In this document: positions 8,506 through 16,825 of the stretch, piece after piece
Position numbering within the stretch: the first letter of the stretch is position 1
Layout of the letters: every line of letters starts with the position of its first letter
Assembly (NCBI GenBank): GCA_964558445.1
Contig: CAZLEA010000002.1
Location: forward strand, 53,568-117,567
Origin: CAYXVJ01 sp964558445
Lineage (GTDB): Bacteria > Bacillota > Clostridia > Saccharofermentanales > Fastidiosipilaceae
DNA length: 64,000 bases
Reading direction: 5' to 3'
The notes under the pieces: generated by a model
Told to the model about the DNA's origin: nothing
The model's database searches: none
The model's input: only the letters and a program-made list of their open reading frames with translations
Translations under genes and position numbers: made by a program

Positions 8506-9482
8506 TCGTTTCTGACAAATACCCTTTCTGCAGCGATGACAGGCTTCGGCTCACCCACGTCACGCAGATAAGCGACACCGATCAGACCGCCGGGAGCAAG
8601 CACGCGAAACTTCGCTCGCGAAGCTTGTTGATCTTCTTCGTTTGGCGCGGCTTCGATCGCCTCGTAGAGTGCGTCATCCGCCCGCAAGACGGCATCGAGC
8701 CCGATAAACTGGCCGTTGGCGAAGCGCCTGGCCGATTTCTCACTCAATTCTAACATAGGAAGATAAGCGAGTGCCTGATCCGGATCGCCGAGCGCCGGGT
8801 GCTCTGCCTTGTTCTCCGGCATCAAGGTCTCCAATTGTTCTAGGGTATAACTGTCTTCCAGGCGATAGGGCCCGCTCATCTCTCGTGTCAATGCGGTGCA
8901 GTATGCACCGAAGCCGAAGCGCTCGCCCAGATCATGGATCAGCGTTCTGATGTACGTGCCCTTCGAGCAGTGTATCCGCGCCCGGACCTCGAGCGGTGCC
9001 AGAGGATCGCCCTCCCAATCGATTCGAGCCGAAACGAAGCTTGCGTCCAGCACGGTAATCGTGCGACGCTTCTTCTCCAGATCCACCTTCTCCCCGGCCC
9101 TAGCGTAGCTATAGAGCGGTCTGCCGTCCAGCTTCAGCGCCGAGTAGATCGGCGGTGTCTGCTCTTGTGTCCCCACCATGTCTGTAAACGCTTGGCGCAA
9201 GATCTGAGAATCATCTGCCAAGAGCCGTTCGATATCCGCTTCACTTGGCGTATGCACACTCACGGTCTCGCCTTCGACATCTTGGGTGTCCGTCGTTCGT
9301 CCGAGTCGAAACGTCACGAGATAGCCCTTGTCATAGACTTCCATATACTGCACGGCCGCCGTACCGCTACCCAGACAGATCGTCAATACACCGTCTGCAA
9401 AGGGATCGAGCGTCCCACAATGCCCGACCTTCTTCAAGCCAAAAAGTCGGCGCACCCTGGCTACTGCCCCGAAGGATGTCAT
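8502..9482 (-). CDS. truB: tRNA pseudouridine(55) synthase TruB (start uncertain)
   Basis: Isomerises U55 of tRNA to pseudouridine in the T-arm. The catalytic block GHCGTLDPFADGVL contains the active-site aspartate. Later blocks are YSALKLDGRPLYSYARAG and CSKGTYIRTLIHDLG, and a PUA-like C-terminal region follows. The ATG at 9482 would begin at MTSFGAVARV. However, the twelve codons before it, in frame, read GIINLYKEVG, which is the conserved TruB N-terminus normally present in the protein. No ATG, GTG, TTG or CTG lies between the in-frame stop at 9540-9542 and 9482. An ATC at 9533-9531 has AGGTGA six bases upstream and is the best candidate for a non-standard start. The gene sits between nrnA and the ribF fusion, overlapping both. 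Confidence 0.92.
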   Translation of the reverse strand: MTSFGAVARVRRLFGLKKVGHCGTLDPFADGVLTICLGSGTAAVQYMEVYDKGYLVTFRLGRTTDTQDVEGETVSVHTPSEADIERLLADDSQILRQAFTDMVGTQEQTPPIYSALKLDGRPLYSYARAGEKVDLEKKRRTITVLDASFVSARIDWEGDPLAPLEVRARIHCSKGTYIRTLIHDLGERFGFGAYCTALTREMSGPYRLEDSYTLEQLETLMPENKAEHPALGDPDQALAYLPMLELSEKSARRFANGQFIGLDAVLRADDALYEAIEAAPNEEDQQASRAKFRVLAPGGLIGVAYLRDVGEPKPVIAAERVFVRNE

Positions 9483-9502
9483 GCCGACCTCTTTGTATAA
9501 AT

Positions 9503-10564
9503 TTATGATTCCGCCGATTGATTGATTATTGATAAGACTTCACCTGCCAGCTCTATAATTCTCGCCTTCGTCTCCGTGAGCGTACTGCCCTTGACCGTGA
9601 ATCCGGCCGCTCGGATATGCCCCCCGCCACCGAATCGACGGGCGAAGGCCTGTGCATCGAAATTCGCTCCGGATCGTATATTGCCTCGAATATCGCCGTT
9701 GCCGAGTTCGCGTAGCAAGATGGCTACCTCGACCCCGTCCACGTTACGCATCAGGGACGGCAAGCCCTCCAGATCCGTATCCACCCAGGACATGCGGCCG
9801 AGCGTCTCTCTGCTGAGCTCTGCGATCAGCATCTGCTTCTCGTGGTAGAACTCCGCCTCGTTCGCCGTAATCCCCATCAGGCGAAGCTTCGTCTCGCTGA
9901 TCGTATCGAACAGGTGCTCGGTCAGTTCCCCCATCGGCAGCGGGATCGTCATCAGATAGGATGCAGCCTCGAACGTCTTGGCGGTCGTACTCGAGAAGCT
10001 GAAGCGTCCCGTGTCGGTCACCATACCCGTCATCAAGGCGAGAGCGATCTGATACGTCAAGAAGCTTCGATCGAAGCGATTCTCGAGATAGATCGCGTAG
10101 AACGTGATGATCTCACAGACCGCAGCCGCCTGTGTGTTTACAAGCATGAGAGGCAGATCATCCAAGTCCGAGATATGGTGGTCGATCACGATATGTGTCG
10201 GTGCCTCCAGGTAGATGCGCTCTCGCCAAGCAAGCCGGTCACCGCCCGAATTGTCGATAGCCAGACCGATCCCCTGCTTCGAGCGAATCGCCTCGAACTG
10301 CTCTTGGCTACCGTCGAACACGTCGTAATACCGCTCATGCGGTAAGAAGGCCAGCTTATCCGATACCGGCTCGCTGCCCAATATTCTTGCTTCTACGCCA
10401 ATTTGAGTCAAAAGTAGCGCCAAGCCCAGAGAAGAGCCCAGCGCATCACCGTCTGCACCTATGTGCGGGTAGATAAATACTTTTTTCTTCGTACCGGCCA
10501 GTGTCAGAAGCTCATCTGTTATTGCATCAAACTTCTCTGTATAGTCGGTCAGAATCTGCCCCAT
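9503..10564 (-). CDS. nrnA: DHH-family oligoribonuclease / pAp phosphatase NrnA
   Basis: A DHH-DHHA1 phosphoesterase of 353 residues that degrades short RNA oligomers and removes the 3' phosphate of pAp. The metal-binding motifs are visible in order: PHIGADGDALGSS, DNSGG, IVIDHH (the DHH motif), and MTGMVTDTGRFSFSST. The C-terminal DHHA1 motif is FGGGGHIRAAGF. NrnA genes commonly lie between rbfA and truB in Firmicutes, as here. Its 3' end overlaps the likely true start of truB. Confidence 0.93.
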   Translation of the reverse strand: MGQILTDYTEKFDAITDELLTLAGTKKKVFIYPHIGADGDALGSSLGLALLLTQIGVEARILGSEPVSDKLAFLPHERYYDVFDGSQEQFEAIRSKQGIGLAIDNSGGDRLAWRERIYLEAPTHIVIDHHISDLDDLPLMLVNTQAAAVCEIITFYAIYLENRFDRSFLTYQIALALMTGMVTDTGRFSFSSTTAKTFEAASYLMTIPLPMGELTEHLFDTISETKLRLMGITANEAEFYHEKQMLIAELSRETLGRMSWVDTDLEGLPSLMRNVDGVEVAILLRELGNGDIRGNIRSGANFDAQAFARRFGGGGHIRAAGFTVKGSTLTETKARIIELAGEVLSIINQSAES

Positions 10565-10572
10565 GGAAACCT

Positions 10573-10959
10573 CTACTCTTCCGATGAATCGGCATCGGTC
10601 TCCGCCTTGGGCGTACGGCCCATGGCTTCATCGATCAGGCGCGACATCTTGATGCCGTCGGTGATCGACTTGTCCAGCTTGAAGTGGAGTTCGGGGCTCA
10701 CACGAATACGCATCTTCTGCCCCACTTCTCTGCGCAGGAAGCCGGATGCCCCCTTCAGTGCCTGGAGACATGCCTCTTGTTCTTCCTCGGTGCCCATGAC
10801 ACTGACATAAACGGTGGCTTGCGATAAGTCACCCGTCATCTCTACATCCGTAACGGACGTCAACATGGGGATACGCGGATCCTTAACCTCATTGCGGATA
10901 AGATCCGCCAGGAGTCGGCGCATCTCATCGCCGACTCTGACAGGTCTGTTCTTGCTCAT
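10573..10959 (-). CDS. rbfA: Ribosome-binding factor A
   Basis: A small (128 residues) KH-type protein that binds the 30S subunit during late 16S rRNA maturation. Typical blocks are RVGDEMRRLLADLIRNEVKDPR near the start (quoted in part: DEMRRLLADLIRNEV), the TVTDVEMTGD-like strand STVTDVEMTGDLSQATVYVS region (SVTDVEMTGDLSQ), and RIRVSPELHFKLDKSI. It ends in a short acidic tail. It lies six bases after infB in the standard operon order. Confidence 0.95.
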   Translation of the reverse strand: MSKNRPVRVGDEMRRLLADLIRNEVKDPRIPMLTSVTDVEMTGDLSQATVYVSVMGTEEEQEACLQALKGASGFLRREVGQKMRIRVSPELHFKLDKSITDGIKMSRLIDEAMGRTPKAETDADSSEE

Positions 10960-10965
10960 AATGAA

Positions 10966-13900
10966 TTATCTCTCTACTTCTTGCATCTCGAAGGCTTCGA
11001 TCACGTCACCCACCTTGAGGTCGTTGTAACGCTCGATCGAGAAACCACACTCGTAACCGGATGCCACTTCGCGTACGTCATCCTTGAAACGACGTAAGGA
11101 AGCCAGCTGACCCTCATGTATCACTACGTTATCACGTAACAGCCTGATCTGGGCGTTACGAATGATCTTACCATCCGTGACATAAGCACCGGCGATGGTA
11201 CCTATCGACGATACCTTGAAGGTCTCGCGGATCTCGGCATGACCGAGGACCACTTCCTTGTACTCAGGTGCAAGCATGCCCTTCATCGCCGCTTCGATGT
11301 CATCGATCGCGGTGTAGATGACGCTGTACGTGCGGATATCGACACCGCTCGTCTTCGCTTGTTCCGCAACGTTGGCGGGCGGTCTGACGTTGAACGCGAT
11401 GATGATCGCGTTGCTGACCTCGGCCAAGCGGATATCCGTCTCGTTCACGGCACCGACGGCACCATGGATGATGTTGACCTTGACCTCATCGGTATTGAGC
11501 TTCTCGAGCGACTGGCGCACGGCCTCAACCGATCCCTGTACGTCTGCCTTGATGATCAAGTTCAATTCCTTGACCTCGCCGGCAGCCATCTTGGAGTAGA
11601 GGTTGTCAAGCGACATACGAGACGAGGGGCTCATCTGCTCCTCGCGGATCTTGTCGCGGCGCTTCTCCGCCAGTTGACGGGCTACGCGGTCATCCTTGAC
11701 GACGTAGAAGATCTCGCCTGCTTCCGGTACTTCCGGCAGACCCATGATCTCAACCGGGAGCGAAGGACCGGCCGTGTCGCGCTGATGCTGGTTGGCATCG
11801 ATCATCGCACGGATGTTACCGACGATGGCGCCCGTCACGATCGTATCACCGATCGCAAGCGTACCGCGCTGTACGAGCATGGTCGCCAGCGGGCCTCTGT
11901 TCCTGTCGAGCTTCGCTTCGATAACGATACCCTTGGCCTGACGGTTCGGGTTCGCCTTGAGGTCTAGGATGTCGGCCGTCAAGAGCACCATCTCCAGGAG
12001 CGTATCGATACCCTCTCCGGTCTTCGCCGAAACGGGAACCATGACGGTCGTGCCGCCCCAATCCTCGGTGATGAGGTTGTGCTGCGACAATTCCTGCTTG
12101 ACGCGATCGATGTTGGCCGCGGGCTTATCGATCTTATTGATCGCTACGATAATCTCGGTATTGGCTGCACGTGCATGGTTGATCGCTTCGATCGTCTGAG
12201 GCATGACGCCGTCATCCGCCGCTACAACCAAGATGGCGATATCGGTCGCCTGTGCACCACGGGCGCGCATCGTTGTAAACGCTTCGTGACCCGGTGTGTC
12301 GAGGAAGGTGATCTTACGATCGTCCAGTTCAACTTGGTACGCACCGATATGCTGGGTGATACCGCCGGCCTCACCGGTGGTGACGTGCGCCGAACGGATG
12401 TAGTCCAGCAAGCTGGTCTTACCGTGGTCGACGTGACCCATGACTGCAACAACGGGCGGACGGGTGACGAGATCCGCCGGATCGTCCTCACTGTCGTCGA
12501 AGAGGATATCCTCTTCTGTCTCCTCGATGAGCAGATCGGCCTCGATGCCGTATTCGCCGGCGATCAGTGCCGCCGTATCGAAGTCGACAACCTGGTTCAT
12601 GGTCGCAAGTACGCCCATGCCCATCAATGTCTTGATGACGTCGGCTGCAGTCTTCTTCAGCGCCTCGGCCAATTCCTTGACTGTCAGTGCCTCGGGCAGC
12701 ATCACGTTCGTCAGAACCGCAACGGGCTGACGCGGTGCAGAGGACTGGTTGCGACGATGCGAGTTGCGGAAGTCGCCGAAACCGCGGTCCTGGAAGTTAC
12801 GACGGCTGCGATCTCTGTCGCGCTCCTTCTTACTTCTGTCCTTGGCATCGCGCTGAGCGAAGCCGCCGCGATTACCTGTCTGCGGTACGGGGAAGTCGCC
12901 TGCGGGTGCCGTACGGCGGGGTGCCTTACGACGGAACTGAGGCTTCTGGTCGTCGTCCTTGTCCTTGTCGCCATAACCCTCATTCTGGGGACGATAACCG
13001 CCACCCTGACCGGGTGCACCTCCGCGCTGCGGACGGGCACCGGGGGCGCCTCTGCGCTGCGAACGCTCTTCGTTCGCCTGGGCCTGACGCTCCTTACGTT
13101 GGGCAAAAGCCTTGGCCGTCGCCGCCAGGGAGCTGTCAACCTTATCGGACTTCGTGGATTTATCAAATATATTACCGACCTTACCCGGTGTAATCGGGCG
13201 ATTCAAAGAGCCGATCGGTCTCGCCTCACGCGTCGGACCCTGACCGCGATTCGGTGCATTAGGTCCTGTTGCGGCGAGCGCCTCGGGTGAGCGACGCTGG
13301 CCCTGCGATGCGCGGGGCGCTGCGCTTCTCTGCTGTTTGGCAGGCTCTTCTCTACGGCCGACCTTCTTAGGTTCGGGCCTCTCGGTCTTCTGCTCAGCTT
13401 GTACGGCCGATCCGGATTTAATCTTGCGAGGCTGCGGCGTCGTGGACGGCAGCGTCGGGGTCACATTCGGTGTAGCGATGGTAGATGCGCTCTCTTCCTT
13501 CTTATCTTCTGCCTTCCGGGCAGGCTTGGGCTCGGCCTTGGGCTTCGCCTTCTTCTCGCTCTTGGGCGTCTCGGTCGCAGCAACTTGCTTCTTGACAGGA
13601 GCCGCTACAGGTTCATCCGTCTTGGCGACGTCCTTGGGCTCGGGCGCATCCGCACGAACAGGTGCTGCAGGTTCTGCCTTCACCTCTTCTGTCTTCTTAG
13701 GTGCATCTTCGCTCTTCTGCTCTGCTTCACCGGGCGCAGTGGTGGATGCCGGCACATCGGATTCCGCAGCGTCATCAGCTTGTACGTCGGCGGCCTTGCG
13801 CACCTTCACAACCTTAACAGTGCTCGTAATCTTCTTACCCGAGACACCTTGCATCGTGATGGTGGGACCTTGATCGTCAGCTTGTTCTTCTGCTGCTTCT

Positions 13901-14055
13901 TCGACCTGATTCGCCTTCTGTGCTTCCGCCGCTTCCTGTTTGGCTTGTTCAAGCGCAGCCTTATCTTCTGCTTCACGCTTCACATCGGCCTTACGTACGA
14001 CGGCTTCATCCTTGGTGAATCCGGCCTTGAGTCCGGAATTTTCCTTTTTTGCCAT
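10966..14055 (-). CDS. infB: Translation initiation factor IF-2
   Basis: The GTPase that places initiator fMet-tRNA on the 30S subunit and promotes subunit joining. The first ~450 residues are a low-complexity linker rich in K, E, A, P and later R, G, Q. The IF2_N helical domain (PEALTVKELAEALKKT) follows, then the G domain with GHVDHGKT (G1, about residue 530), DTPGHEAF (G3) and NKID (G4), then domains II-IV. At 1029 residues it is long because of the linker. The ATG at 14055 gives MAKKENSG; GGAGGAG lies 13 bases upstream, rather far. The 121-base gap before the gene contains a TATAAT (14121-14116) without a good -35, so an internal promoter is possible. Confidence 0.97.
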   Translation of the reverse strand: MAKKENSGLKAGFTKDEAVVRKADVKREAEDKAALEQAKQEAAEAQKANQVEEAAEEQADDQGPTITMQGVSGKKITSTVKVVKVRKAADVQADDAAESDVPASTTAPGEAEQKSEDAPKKTEEVKAEPAAPVRADAPEPKDVAKTDEPVAAPVKKQVAATETPKSEKKAKPKAEPKPARKAEDKKEESASTIATPNVTPTLPSTTPQPRKIKSGSAVQAEQKTERPEPKKVGRREEPAKQQRSAAPRASQGQRRSPEALAATGPNAPNRGQGPTREARPIGSLNRPITPGKVGNIFDKSTKSDKVDSSLAATAKAFAQRKERQAQANEERSQRRGAPGARPQRGGAPGQGGGYRPQNEGYGDKDKDDDQKPQFRRKAPRRTAPAGDFPVPQTGNRGGFAQRDAKDRSKKERDRDRSRRNFQDRGFGDFRNSHRRNQSSAPRQPVAVLTNVMLPEALTVKELAEALKKTAADVIKTLMGMGVLATMNQVVDFDTAALIAGEYGIEADLLIEETEEDILFDDSEDDPADLVTRPPVVAVMGHVDHGKTSLLDYIRSAHVTTGEAGGITQHIGAYQVELDDRKITFLDTPGHEAFTTMRARGAQATDIAILVVAADDGVMPQTIEAINHARAANTEIIVAINKIDKPAANIDRVKQELSQHNLITEDWGGTTVMVPVSAKTGEGIDTLLEMVLLTADILDLKANPNRQAKGIVIEAKLDRNRGPLATMLVQRGTLAIGDTIVTGAIVGNIRAMIDANQHQRDTAGPSLPVEIMGLPEVPEAGEIFYVVKDDRVARQLAEKRRDKIREEQMSPSSRMSLDNLYSKMAAGEVKELNLIIKADVQGSVEAVRQSLEKLNTDEVKVNIIHGAVGAVNETDIRLAEVSNAIIIAFNVRPPANVAEQAKTSGVDIRTYSVIYTAIDDIEAAMKGMLAPEYKEVVLGHAEIRETFKVSSIGTIAGAYVTDGKIIRNAQIRLLRDNVVIHEGQLASLRRFKDDVREVASGYECGFSIERYNDLKVGDVIEAFEMQEVER

Positions 14056-14176
14056 GTTTATCTGCTTACTCCTCCAAATATCTCGCGTCCGGGTCAGCTC
14101 GTGACCACAGCCTCCATTATACCGCATTTGACAACGACTTGCCGTCGTTATTCGCGATTCGGGGACCGTCAGGTAT

Positions 14177-14500
14177 CTAATTTACATCATTCATGATCCC
14201 CCTGACGAAACCCTCATCCTCCACGGCCACCAAGGCACGCAGATCGCTTCCGGTATAACGCCCCAAGCTGCTTCGGTCTCCCAGACCGATCAACGGCAGT
14301 TGGTGGTGCGCTGCGAGCTTCTCCATCTCTTCTATGGTCCGCTCCGACGCGTCACGAGCCACAACGATCAAGCGGGCCCGCTTCTTCTTAACGCTGATGA
14401 GGGTTGCTTCTCGACCGCAGGCGAGTTTCCCCGCACGCTTGGCAAGTCCAAGCAGTCTCAAAAACTTCTCATCCTTCTCGTTTGCGACATCGTTTAACAT
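14177..14500 (-). CDS. rplGA: L7Ae-family RNA-binding protein (YlxQ/RplGA-like)
   Basis: A 107-residue member of the L7Ae/L30e/S12e/Gadd45 family, which binds kink-turn RNA. The block LRLLGLAKRAGKLACGREATL matches the start of YlxQ-type proteins (AKRAGKLACGREAT), followed by ARLIVVARDASERT. Genes of this type lie between rnpM and infB in many Firmicutes, as here. The exact RNA target of the bacterial protein is not settled. Confidence 0.88.
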   Translation of the reverse strand: MLNDVANEKDEKFLRLLGLAKRAGKLACGREATLISVKKKRARLIVVARDASERTIEEMEKLAAHHQLPLIGLGDRSSLGRYTGSDLRALVAVEDEGFVRGIMNDVN

Positions 14501-14535
14501 GTCTTCATCCGTTCCATAGCCTCCGTATCTCCTAC

Positions 14536-14898
14536 TCAGCTCTCCTTGGCCGGCAAGCGGCGCACGCGGCGCCCTGCTTCATCGTATGTAACTACTTCCG
14601 GTCGATTCAGCTTCTCCTCTTGCTTCGCCTTCAGATCCGCAAGCCGTCTGAGCTCTAGTTCGACCTCGGCTCGATTCTCCTCTGAGATCTTGCCTCGTAA
14701 CAGCTTCTCCAAGCGCTTGGGCTGCATCAACTGATCGATCGTCTCCGTATCCAAACAGAGGTAGAGTCCTCGACCGGGCTTCTTACCCGTAGGATCGACC
14801 GCTACCTGATCGTCTTGTCGGACCAAACGGATCAAGTCCGACTTGTTCTTCATCTCACGACAAATCACGCACATGCGCTGCGGTACATGCTTAGCCAT
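14536..14898 (-). CDS. rnpM: YlxR/RnpM-family nucleic-acid-binding protein
   Basis: A YlxR (DUF448) protein of 120 residues. The core has PQRMCVICREMKNKSDLIRL, with a CxxC pair, and DPTGKKPGRGLYLC, the family GRGAY-type motif. In Bacillus the homologue has been reported to bind and modulate RNase P RNA. It follows nusA directly. About 35 charged residues at the C-terminus extend beyond the usual family length. Confidence 0.9.
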   Translation of the reverse strand: MAKHVPQRMCVICREMKNKSDLIRLVRQDDQVAVDPTGKKPGRGLYLCLDTETIDQLMQPKRLEKLLRGKISEENRAEVELELRRLADLKAKQEEKLNRPEVVTYDEAGRRVRRLPAKES

Positions 14899-16182
14899 TT
14901 AGACTTCCTCTGTATGTTCCTCACCGTCTTCGGTGGCAAAGGCCTCTACCGTATCTCCGGCATCTTCGACTTCTTCGACTTCTTCAACATCATCGTCGTC
15001 ATCGGGCAGTTCCGTGCCCTCATAGCCCTCATAATCGTAGTCGGCTTCGTCAACCTCAGACTCTTCGTCGAAGTCATACTCGCCGTCTGCGATCTCGCCT
15101 GCTACCTGCTCGAAGTGGCTGAAGAATTCGCTCTCGATCATCTCGCGATACTGGCTCTCGCCCTTGATATCGATACCCCAACCGGTGAGGTGGGCGGCCA
15201 AACGTGCGTTCTGACCCTCTCTGCCGATCGCCAGCGAGAGCTGCTGATCCGGCACAATGACTTGCGCGCTGTGCTCGTCTTCGTTCACATCGACACGCAA
15301 GACCTTGGCGGGGCTAAGCGCATTGCTGATGAAGACTTCGAGAGCCGGATCCCACTCGATGATGTCGATCTTCTCGCCGGACAATTCGTTCATCACAGCC
15401 TGCACACGCATACCGTGCTGACCGACACAAGCGCCGAGTGCATCGACGTTCTCGTCGCGAGAGGCGACCGCGATCTTGCTTCTGGAGCCGGGCTCGCGGG
15501 CAACCGAGATAATCTCGACCACACCGTCGTTGATCTCGGGGACTTCTTGTTCGAAGAGCTTGCGAACCAGGTTCGGATGGGAACGGGAGATCATGACTAC
15601 GGGACGACCGCGGCGCTCATCCACCTTGAGGACATAGAAGCGCATACGCTGGTTGAAGTTGTAATTCTCCGTCTTCACCTGCTCGCGGCGCGTCAAGACG
15701 GCCTCCGCACGATCGATATCGACGATCACTTCGTTACGATCCTTGCGCTGCACGATACCCATGGCCAGCTCACCGATACGGCTGCTGAACTCATCTTGGA
15801 TGCGCTCGCGCTCGGCGTTCGCCAATTTCTGCACGATGACGCTCTTGGCGGTCTGGGCGGCCAGACGGCCGAAGTCCTGGGGCGAGAGCTCAAACTCCAG
15901 CATATCGCCGACTTCAAACTCGTCACTGAGCGCCTGCGCCTCGGATAGGGGCATCTCGGCATTCGGGTCCAAGACCTCTTCTACGACTTCCTTCATCAAG
16001 AAGACCTTCATATCACCCGTCTCACGGTTGACCTCGGCCCTGATGTTCTGCGTCGACTTGGCATCGAACTCGCGCTTGTAAGCGGAGACCAGGGCCTCTT
16101 CGATCGCATCGAACAGGATCTCGGCGGATACGCCGCGTTCCTTCTCGAGTAAGCGCATGGCTTCAATTAATTCTGCATTCAT
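14899..16182 (-). CDS. nusA: Transcription termination/antitermination protein NusA
   Basis: Binds RNA polymerase and nascent RNA to control pausing, intrinsic termination and antitermination. Domains in order: N-terminal RNAP-binding domain (ELIEAMRLLEKERGVSAEIL), S1 domain, and two KH domains (ACVGQHGMRVQAVMNELSGE and SLAIGREGQNARLAAHLTGW). The ~80-residue tail is very acidic and lacks the C-terminal repeats of proteobacterial NusA, as in most Firmicutes. It lies between rimP and rnpM. A structured leader hairpin upstream of rimP could be a site of its feedback control (inference). Confidence 0.97.
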   Translation of the reverse strand: MNAELIEAMRLLEKERGVSAEILFDAIEEALVSAYKREFDAKSTQNIRAEVNRETGDMKVFLMKEVVEEVLDPNAEMPLSEAQALSDEFEVGDMLEFELSPQDFGRLAAQTAKSVIVQKLANAERERIQDEFSSRIGELAMGIVQRKDRNEVIVDIDRAEAVLTRREQVKTENYNFNQRMRFYVLKVDERRGRPVVMISRSHPNLVRKLFEQEVPEINDGVVEIISVAREPGSRSKIAVASRDENVDALGACVGQHGMRVQAVMNELSGEKIDIIEWDPALEVFISNALSPAKVLRVDVNEDEHSAQVIVPDQQLSLAIGREGQNARLAAHLTGWGIDIKGESQYREMIESEFFSHFEQVAGEIADGEYDFDEESEVDEADYDYEGYEGTELPDDDDDVEEVEEVEDAGDTVEAFATEDGEEHTEEV

Positions 16183-16219
16183 CTTCTACCTCTCTTCGAC
16201 TGTACACAGTCATGTGCAA

Positions 16220-16684
16220 CTAGAACTCTATCTTACGAACGACCTTCGCGACGTCGGCAGAGGAGAAGCTGATCTCCCTACCATCTACGAGAAGTCTAAA
16301 TCCATCATCTGTCGATCCGAGCATCTCGGCATCGAATTGCTTGTGGCCATCGATCTGGCGATACAAGGAGACCTCGACCGTCTCTCCCGCATATCGGTCG
16401 AAATCGGACGCCGTCTTCAGGGGGCGGGTCAAGCCGGGAGACGATACCTCGAGGTAATAAGCCTTCTGGTAACTAAACTGCTCATCTAGCAGGGGGTCTA
16501 CCGCTCGGCTGACCGTCTCGCAGTCATCGATGCCGATACCGCCGCGCTTATCGATATAATAGCGCAGGATCTGATTGGGACCCTCTCGTATGAAGTCGGT
16601 ATCCACCAGATCATACCCCAGCGCCTCTACGACCGGACGGGCGATCGCATCGGCTTCGCTTGCATGTCTTCCACCCTTACTCAT
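16220..16684 (-). CDS. rimP: Ribosome maturation factor RimP
   Basis: A 154-residue 30S assembly factor. Family blocks are VEALGYDLVDTDFIREG, LRYYIDKRGGIGIDDCETVSR and YYLEVSSPGLTRPLKT. It is the first gene of the long operon that runs to rodA. A good promoter lies about 80 bases upstream, with a strong hairpin in the leader. Confidence 0.96.
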   Translation of the reverse strand: MSKGGRHASEADAIARPVVEALGYDLVDTDFIREGPNQILRYYIDKRGGIGIDDCETVSRAVDPLLDEQFSYQKAYYLEVSSPGLTRPLKTASDFDRYAGETVEVSLYRQIDGHKQFDAEMLGSTDDGFRLLVDGREISFSSADVAKVVRKIEF

Positions 16685-16697
16685 CTACTTACCCTCA

Positions 16698-16730
16698 CAA
16701 AACGAAAGAGCGGGACTGCTGCCCACTCTT
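16698..16730 (-). promoter_or_regulatory. rimP leader hairpin (possible attenuator)
   Basis: Minus strand: AAGAGTGGG and CCCGCTCTT form a nine-pair stem (one G-T) around a short loop, followed by TCGTTTTG. It lies between the rimP promoter and the rimP start, so it is in the rimP leader RNA. It could act as an attenuator or as a terminator for the sugar-transport operon upstream, or both. Confidence 0.6.
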
Positions 16731-16757
16731 CTGTCAATACCAATATTACTGATAAGA

Positions 16758-16786
16758 ATCATAGCACAAAACCGACTGCTTGGCAA
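16758..16786 (-). promoter_or_regulatory. Promoter of the rimP-nusA-infB operon
   Basis: Minus strand: -35 TTGCCA (16786-16781), 17-base spacer, -10 TATGAT (16763-16758). It lies after the sugar permease stop and before the leader hairpin. Confidence 0.75.
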
Positions 16787-16825
16787 GCGATCTTGTTTAC
16801 ATCCGTAAGCTTGATAACATGCACG

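Noticed and set aside
12079..13290. 403-codon plus-strand frame opposite infB
   Set aside because: It is antisense to the well-conserved IF-2 gene, has skewed composition and no ribosome binding site.
13400..14000. Low-complexity repeats in infB as a tandem repeat element
   Set aside because: These are the ordinary K/E/A/P-rich linker of IF-2, without exact repeat units.
14815..15948. 377-codon plus-strand frame opposite nusA
   Set aside because: Shadow of nusA with acidic-tail reverse complement; no start signal.
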